NCBI GenBank assembly: GCA_036521875.1
Contig: DATDGX010000128.1
Span: forward strand, 1-10,029
Length of the DNA stretch: 10,029 bases
Direction: 5' to 3'
Source of the DNA: DATDGX01 sp036521875
Lineage (GTDB): Bacteria > Desulfobacterota > Binatia > Binatales > Binataceae
Part shown: one piece after another, positions 6,151-10,029 of the stretch
How the letters are laid out: each line of letters starts with the position of its first letter
Position numbering within the stretch: position 1 is the first letter of the stretch
Position numbers and translations under genes: made by a program
The notes under the pieces: generated by a model
Database searches by the model: none
What the model was told of the DNA's origin: nothing
What the model saw: the letters and a program-made list of their open reading frames with translations, nothing else

Positions 6151-9100
6151 TACTCGCCGACCTCTGCGTGCGCCGCCCGGTTTTCGCCACCATGTTCGTC
6201 GGCGTGCTGGTGGTGCTCGGATGGTTCTCCTATCAGCGCCTCGGCGTCGACCTGTTCCCGAAGATCGACGTGCCGATGGTGATGGTGACGACCTATCTGC
6301 CCGGCGCCGCTCCCGAAGAAACCGAAGCGCGCGTCACCAAGCCGCTCGAGGAAGTGATCAACACCGTCAGCGGAATCGACGAGCTGCGCTCGAACACCCT
6401 GGAAGGCGTCTCGCGCATCATGGTCTCGTTCAAGCTCGAGCGCGACCTCGACGCCGGAATCCAGGACGTGCGCGACAAAGTAGGCACCGTGCTCGACCAG
6501 CTTCCCGAGGGCACCAAGCCGCCGCTGGTCGAGAAGTTCGACCTCGACTCGGTGCCGGTGCTGACGCTCACGCTGACTGGCTACCAAAGTATCAAGGAGC
6601 TCACCGAGATCGCGCGCCGGCGCCTCAAGGAGCCGCTCGAATCGGTCGACGGGGTCGGCGCGATCGATATCGTCGGCGGCCGCGAGCGCGAGGTGCATAT
6701 CCTGGTCGACGCCGACCGCCTCAAGGGGACCGGCCTCTCGATGCAGCAGGTGTCCTCCGCGCTCTCGCGCCAGAACGTCGAGTACCCCGGCGGGCGCGTC
6801 AAGCAGGGCCTGTCCGAGGAGATACTACGGACGCTGGGGCGCATCACCGAGGTCCAGGACTTTTCGAAAATTATCGTGAGCGAGCAGGACAACCGCCCGA
6901 TCACGATTGGCGACGTTGCGAGCGTCGAAGACGGCGTCAAGGAGCCGCGCTCGCTGTCGCGATGGGACGACGCGAACGCGGTCTCGCTCATCATCCGCAA
7001 GCAGTCAGGCACCAACACGATCGCGGTGGTCGACAATCTGCGCGCGCGCTACGACGTCATCAAAGGCACGCTGCCGCCGGGCGTCAACGTGATCTGGTCG
7101 CGCGACTCGTCGTCGTTCGTGCGCGAGGCGGTCCATACCGTGCAGGAGCACCTGCTGCTCGGCGGCATCTGCGCCGCAATCGTGGTGTTCCTTTTCCTGG
7201 GCTCGATCCGCTCGACGCTGATCGCGGCGGTCGCGATTCCGGTCTCGGTCATCTCGACCTACTCGCTGCTGTTGTGGATGGGCTACACGCTGAACCGGAT
7301 GACGCTGCTCGCGCTCACCTTGGCGGTCGGTATCGTTATCGACGACGCGATCGTGGTGCTGGAGAACATCTACCGTTTCATCGAGGAAAAAAACATGGAG
7401 CCGGCCGCGGCCGCCACCGCCGCGACCGCCGAAGTGGGTCTCGCGGTCAGCGCGACCACGCTCTCGCTCGCGGTGATTTTCGTTCCGCTGATGTTCATCA
7501 AGGGCGTGATGGGCCGCTTCCTGGGCTCGTTCGGAATCACGATGGCGTTCGCGATCATGGTCTCGCTGCTGGTCGCGTTCACGCTGACCCCGATGCTGTG
7601 CGCGCGCTTTCTGCCGCGCGCCGGCTCGGGCAAACGCAACTCGCGCGAATGGCGCGGGTTCAAGTGGATGGAGACGCATTACGACACCGCGCTCCGCTGG
7701 TCGCTCGACCATCGCTGGGTCCTGGTGGCCGCGTCGATAGCGCTGGTGGCCTCGATCCCGTTTCTCGGCAAAGTAGTGGGCGCGACCTTCATGCCCGACG
7801 ACGACGCCAGCGAGTTCGAGGTCAACATCCAGACTCCGCCCGGCTACTCGCTCGCGCATACTGACGCGGTGGTGCGCGAGCTGGAGGCGCGCATCCGCAC
7901 CATCCCCGAAGTGCGCCATCTGCTGACCACGGTCGGCGACACCAACGGCGACGAGCGCGTGACGGTGGCGGAAATAGTCGCGAAGCTTCTGCCGATCAAC
8001 GAGCGCAAGCGCAGCGAGTCGCAGATCATGGTCGTGGCGCGGAAACTGGTCTCCGGCTTCCCGGCGCTGCGCATCAGCGTCGACGCGGTCAAGCCGTGGG
8101 AGCAGAGCGGCTTTCGCGAAGTCGACGTGGAATATGATCTGCGCGGCGCGGACCTCGACGTGCTGCAGAAATATACCGCGCAGCTTCGCGGTCAGCTCAA
8201 CAAAATCCCCGGCATCGTGGATATCGATTCCAGCTACGAGGGCGGGCTGCCCGAACTGCAGGTGCATATCGACCGGCAGAAGGCGGCCGACCTGGGCGTC
8301 TCGATCGACGACATCGCGCAGACCATGCGCACCATGGTGCAGGGCGACGTGATCACGCGCTATCGCGAGGGGCCCGACACTTACGACGTGCGCATTCAGC
8401 TCGCGGAGAAGGACCGCAACAATCCCGCGACTATCGCGAGCCTGACGGTGCCGTCGTCGAGCGTGGGGCAGGTGCGGGTCGACAACGTGGCGGCGCTGGT
8501 GCACGGCACCGGACCGGTGCAGATCGATCGCCAGGATCGCCAGCGCCAGATCGCGCTGACGTTCAACCTCGGGCCCGGCGCCGCGATGAACAAAATCATG
8601 GACGTGGTCGACCAGAAAGGCCGCGACCTGCACGTCGCGCCCGGCTATGTCGCGACCTTCGGCGGGCAGAGCAAGATTTACGGAGAGATGGTCGCGGGCT
8701 TCATCCTGGCGTTCTCGCTTTCGATCATCTTCATGTACATGGTGCTGGCGGCGCAGTTCGAAAGCTTCATCCATCCGATCACGATCATGCTTTCGCTGCC
8801 GCTGGCGGTGCCGTTCGCGCTGCTCTCGCTGATCGTGTTTCACGACCAGTTGATGCTCTATTCGACGCTCGGAATCCTGCTCCTGTTCGGAATCGTCAAG
8901 AAGAATTCGATTCTGCAAATCGACCAGACGCTGAACCTGGTGCGCCAGGGACTGCCGCGCCGCCAGGCGATCCTGACCGCCAATCGCGAGCGGCTGCGCC
9001 CGATCCTGATGACCACCGCGGCGCTGGTGGCGGGCATGATCCCGGTCGCCGTGGGCGTCGGCATCGGCTCGAGCGCGCATCGCGCGATTGCGATCGTGGT

Positions 9101-9281
9101 GATCGGCGGACAGACGCTGTGCCTGCTGATAACGCTGCTGTTCACCCCGGTCGCGTACTCGCTGTTCGACGATTTGGAGAACTGGTTCAACCGGCTGTGG
9201 CGGCGTCCCGCGCGGCTGCGCCTGGTCGAGCCCGAAGACGAGTCGGACGAGTCGGAACGCGCCCGCCACGCAGTGGACTAG
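6147..9281 (+). CDS. RND-type efflux transporter, HAE-1 (AcrB-like) family
   Basis: This 1044-residue protein has the usual length of a hydrophobic/amphiphilic efflux pump. It opens with L-C-V-R-R-P-V-F-A-T-M and a first membrane helix, followed by the large periplasmic porter loop. Membrane helix 4 contains G-I-V-I-D399-D400-A-I-V-V-L-E-N, the proton-relay Asp pair equivalent to D407/D408 of AcrB. The helix-10 motif G-I-V-K918-K919-N-S supplies the matching Lys (AcrB K940). The second periplasmic loop and five further helices follow, and the tail is acidic and cytoplasmic. It exports substrates by proton antiport as a trimer docked to the adaptor encoded just upstream. The start is GTG 6147, overlapping the adaptor stop by 4 nt, with AGGAG at 6137-6141 at 5-nt spacing. 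No outer-membrane channel gene follows. Specificity (drug, solvent or metabolite) is not readable; the IDDAI motif argues against the heavy-metal (HME) branch. Confidence 0.96.
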   Translation: MILADLCVRRPVFATMFVGVLVVLGWFSYQRLGVDLFPKIDVPMVMVTTYLPGAAPEETEARVTKPLEEVINTVSGIDELRSNTLEGVSRIMVSFKLERDLDAGIQDVRDKVGTVLDQLPEGTKPPLVEKFDLDSVPVLTLTLTGYQSIKELTEIARRRLKEPLESVDGVGAIDIVGGREREVHILVDADRLKGTGLSMQQVSSALSRQNVEYPGGRVKQGLSEEILRTLGRITEVQDFSKIIVSEQDNRPITIGDVASVEDGVKEPRSLSRWDDANAVSLIIRKQSGTNTIAVVDNLRARYDVIKGTLPPGVNVIWSRDSSSFVREAVHTVQEHLLLGGICAAIVVFLFLGSIRSTLIAAVAIPVSVISTYSLLLWMGYTLNRMTLLALTLAVGIVIDDAIVVLENIYRFIEEKNMEPAAAATAATAEVGLAVSATTLSLAVIFVPLMFIKGVMGRFLGSFGITMAFAIMVSLLVAFTLTPMLCARFLPRAGSGKRNSREWRGFKWMETHYDTALRWSLDHRWVLVAASIALVASIPFLGKVVGATFMPDDDASEFEVNIQTPPGYSLAHTDAVVRELEARIRTIPEVRHLLTTVGDTNGDERVTVAEIVAKLLPINERKRSESQIMVVARKLVSGFPALRISVDAVKPWEQSGFREVDVEYDLRGADLDVLQKYTAQLRGQLNKIPGIVDIDSSYEGGLPELQVHIDRQKAADLGVSIDDIAQTMRTMVQGDVITRYREGPDTYDVRIQLAEKDRNNPATIASLTVPSSSVGQVRVDNVAALVHGTGPVQIDRQDRQRQIALTFNLGPGAAMNKIMDVVDQKGRDLHVAPGYVATFGGQSKIYGEMVAGFILAFSLSIIFMYMVLAAQFESFIHPITIMLSLPLAVPFALLSLIVFHDQLMLYSTLGILLLFGIVKKNSILQIDQTLNLVRQGLPRRQAILTANRERLRPILMTTAALVAGMIPVAVGVGIGSSAHRAIAIVVIGGQTLCLLITLLFTPVAYSLFDDLENWFNRLWRRPARLRLVEPEDESDESERARHAVD

Positions 9282-9325
9282 CGCGCCAGGTCGTGCGCGG
9301 CGTCATCTCTCGCGCGAACGAGAGC

Positions 9326-9379
9326 GCAGGAAGACCACTGTCATCCGCTAAGTCGAAAAAAGAGGAACGTCATCCTGAG
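9326..9379 (+). repeat. Degenerate direct repeat, copy A
   Basis: This 54-nt block aligns with 9439-9493. The shared pieces are CCACTGTC, an A-rich middle with GTCGAA/GCCGAA and the end CGTCATCCTGAG. Within it, TGTCATCC followed by GTCGAA is an earlier half-unit of the same style. It belongs to the repeat family whose better-preserved form begins at 9484, and seems to be a decayed copy. The 44 nt between the pump stop and this copy hold only a 6-bp hairpin (9307-9324) without a T-tract, so no good terminator is seen. Confidence 0.6.
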
Positions 9380-9438
9380 AGTCTGTGAGTTTTTCAAAAA
9401 GTAGAAGTGAAAACTAAATTGCTGCCACAGCTGCGAAC

Positions 9439-9493
9439 GCTGGGAAACCACTGTCGTTCCGTTGAGCCGAAGAAAAACGGACGTCATCCTGAG
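9439..9493 (+). repeat. Degenerate direct repeat, copy B, running into the left inverted arm
   Basis: This block matches copy A by eye over about 55 nt with scattered substitutions and one gap. Its last 10 nt (TCATCCTGAG) are also the first bases of the left arm of the inverted-repeat element, so the repeat unit continues from here into 9484-9575. The start-to-start distance to copy A is 113 nt. Confidence 0.6.
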
Positions 9494-9575
9494 CGAAGGC
9501 TGCCGGAGTCGAAGGATCGCTACGTACTTATCGTTTGAATACTCAGCGATGGTCGTCCATGGCGCCGCTGATCGC
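9484..9575 (+). repeat. Left arm of long inverted repeat
   Basis: The arm pairs with 9825-9915 in reverse orientation. The first 33 positions are identical, followed by an 8-nt patch of differences around 9527-9532 and then a further long match through TTTGAATACTCAGCGATGGT. By hand I count roughly 82 matches in 92 with one gap. It contains the motif CCTGAGCGAAGG and its near-complement, a widespread kind of intergenic repeat core. Confidence 0.9.
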
Positions 9576-9670
9576 CTTGCCGTTGCGTCGATGCGAGGCC
9601 GCCAGCATGGCGATCCACGAATGACACGCGCTGCTCGTTCACGGTGAGTGCCTCGCGCACTGCTCCTCCT

Positions 9671-9805
9671 CTGCCATCAAGAGTCGCCAACTTTTATGTG
9701 TACGTCCTCTCCAGCGACGGGGGCCGCAAAAAGAAAATAGACTTGATCCGATCGGTTAATCCGCAGTTCGCGGACCTGAGCGCCGACTGGTTTCGCGAAC
9801 AGTAG
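9671..9805 (+). pseudogene. Relic of a small GIY-YIG nuclease gene with the middle deleted
   Basis: From CTG at 9671 the frame reads P-S-R-V-A-N-F-Y-V-Y-V-L-S-S-D and then passes directly to K-K-K-I-D-L-I-R-S-V-N-P-Q-F and D-L-S-A-D-W-F, with a stop at 9803-9805. The first part matches the opening strand of small GIY-YIG proteins (x-x-F-Y-V-Y-V-L, where the GIY tyrosine sits) and the second matches their usual C-terminus (L-I-x-x-x-N-P-x-x-x-D-L). Family members are near 90-100 residues; here 44 codons remain, so about 50 residues with the YIG strand, the catalytic Arg and Glu and the middle helices are gone, in frame, near 9727-9734. No ATG starts the frame; CTG stands where one would be expected. 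It is almost certainly non-functional as a nuclease. The identification rests on short segments. Confidence 0.6.
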
Positions 9806-9824
9806 TAGGCAGGCGCTCGGCATC

Positions 9825-9915
9825 GCGATCAGCGGCGCGTGGACAACCATCGCTGAGTATTCAAACAGTTGTTACGTAACGGTCCTTCGACTCCGGCAGC
9901 CTTCGCTCAGGATGA
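9825..9915 (-). repeat. Right arm of long inverted repeat
   Basis: Read on the minus strand, this arm starts TCATCCTGAG and follows the left arm to CTGATCGC. Similarity stops sharply at 9915: the left arm and copies A and B have ACG before TCATCC, whereas here the neighbouring bases are unrelated. The break coincides with the proposed left boundary of the insertion sequence. Confidence 0.9.
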
Positions 9916-9921
9916 TGAGAT

Positions 9922-10000
9922 GGACCCTCGCCCGTTTATCTACGGCCTCGCAATGGGCCAAGAATGTAGGTGAACGTTACATTCGCAACGAGGAGGGTCC
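9922..10000 (+). promoter_or_regulatory. Stem that could hide the transposase ribosome-binding site
   Basis: GGACCCTC at 9922-9929 pairs with all eight bases of GAGGGTCC at 9993-10000, which includes most of the GAGGAGGG Shine-Dalgarno (9990-9997). A smaller 7-bp stem (9962-9968 with 9978-9984, 9-nt loop) lies inside. In a transcript entering from outside the element this could block ribosome access, as in other insertion sequences. It may instead simply be the element's terminal repeat. Confidence 0.4.
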
Positions 10001-10003
10001 GCG

Positions 10004-10029
10004 ATGAAGATTACAACAGTAGGGATCGA
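10004..10029 (+). CDS. IS110-family transposase, N-terminal eight residues (cut by window edge)
   Basis: ATG at 10004 follows a strong Shine-Dalgarno (GAGGAGGG, 9990-9997) at 6-nt spacing. The visible residues are M-K-I-T-T-V-G-I, then ga, the first two bases of an Asp or Glu codon. This matches the usual opening of IS110/IS1111 transposases (M-K-x-x-T-V-G-I-D-L-A-K), whose first Asp belongs to the RuvC-like DEDD catalytic site. Only 26 nt are present, so the call depends on this short match, the strong start signals and the flanking structure. Confidence 0.55.

Larger units (their letters stand above)
9484..9915. mobile_element. Putative non-autonomous (MITE-like) element with long inverted arms and a nuclease-gene relic
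   Basis: Two arms of about 92 bp in opposite orientation bracket 249 nt, giving an element of 432 bp. The interior has no intact gene; it carries the remains of a GIY-YIG nuclease gene at 9671-9805 and otherwise nothing I recognise (9576-9670 and 9806-9824). Long arms, small size and the absence of a transposase are typical of miniature inverted-repeat elements, but I see no clear target-site duplication. It could also be two independent insertions of one palindromic repeat in opposite orientation around a former gene. Mobility is inferred. Confidence 0.5.
9916..10029 (+). mobile_element. Left end of an IS110/IS1111-family insertion sequence (continues beyond window)
   Basis: The region starts where the inverted arm ends and runs into a transposase start at 10004. 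The 88 nt before the gene contain GGACCCTC (9922-9929) complementary to GAGGGTCC (9993-10000) and an inner perfect repeat GAATGTA (9962-9968) / TACATTC (9978-9984). Short leader sequences with subterminal repeats are known for IS1111-group elements. IS110-group elements encode a guide (bridge) RNA in the left non-coding end, and 88 nt is short for that. The exact boundary is uncertain because the right end is not visible. Confidence 0.5.

Noticed and set aside
7005..9269. Long open frame (754 codons) on the minus strand within the RND gene
   Set aside because: It is rich in Arg, His, Asp and Gln without any domain, a typical antisense artefact of GC-rich coding DNA; the plus strand has a complete, well-conserved pump.
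9307..9324. Hairpin CTCTCG-cgcgaa-CGAGAG after the pump stop as a terminator
   Set aside because: The stem is only 6 bp and no T-run follows; the T5 at 9390-9394 is too far away to belong to it.
9119..9388. 89-codon plus-strand frame across the end of the pump gene
   Set aside because: It overlaps the pump C-terminus in another frame and continues into degenerate repeat; no domain or start signal supports it.
9462..9647. 61-codon plus-strand frame across the left inverted arm
   Set aside because: Most of it is translated repeat sequence (D-V-I-L-S-E-G-C-R-S-R-R), with no ribosome site and no known domain.
9484..9915. CRISPR array
   Set aside because: The repeats are few, long and inverted, without regular spacers or cas genes.

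Overview
The window is GC-rich, tightly packed DNA from a Gram-negative bacterium. The evidence is a Tat-exported enzyme, Sec-exported c-type cytochromes, a lipoprotein-type membrane fusion protein and an RND pump. The mixture of genes resembles soil Deltaproteobacteria or Binatota-like lineages, but that placement is an impression and nothing here proves it.

Positions 1-2581 (+) hold three closely spaced genes for exported proteins: the C-terminal part of a di-heme cytochrome c peroxidase/MauG-family protein (cut by the window edge), a Tat-signal metallophosphoesterase, and a mono-heme cytochrome c whose C-terminal domain resembles SoxA. They probably form one periplasmic operon of unknown physiological role. 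Converging on them at 2629-3288 (-) is a CDP-alcohol phosphatidyltransferase with a complete catalytic motif. Divergent from that, with overlapping 5' ends, is a DHH/DHHA1 phosphoesterase (3247-4221, +).

Positions 4318-9281 (+) hold an efflux operon: a TetR-family regulator preceded by a tandem operator-like palindrome, then a membrane fusion lipoprotein and an HAE-1-type RND transporter. The regulator and fusion-protein genes overlap by 10 nt and the fusion-protein and pump genes overlap by 4 nt (GTGA), so translation is probably coupled. No outer-membrane channel gene follows, so the pump presumably borrows a TolC-like partner encoded elsewhere.

The last 750 bases (9282-10029) contain no intact gene and are the most unusual part. 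Two degenerate direct repeats (9326-9379 and 9439-9493) lead into a roughly 430-bp element with about 92-bp inverted arms (9484-9575 and 9825-9915). Between the arms lies a remnant of a small GIY-YIG nuclease gene that has lost its middle. Immediately after the right arm comes what looks like the left end of an IS110/IS1111-family insertion sequence, whose transposase start (10004) is preceded by a strong Shine-Dalgarno inside a potential 8-bp stem. This is a palindromic repeat, nuclease relic and IS110-type insertion stacked together downstream of the efflux operon.
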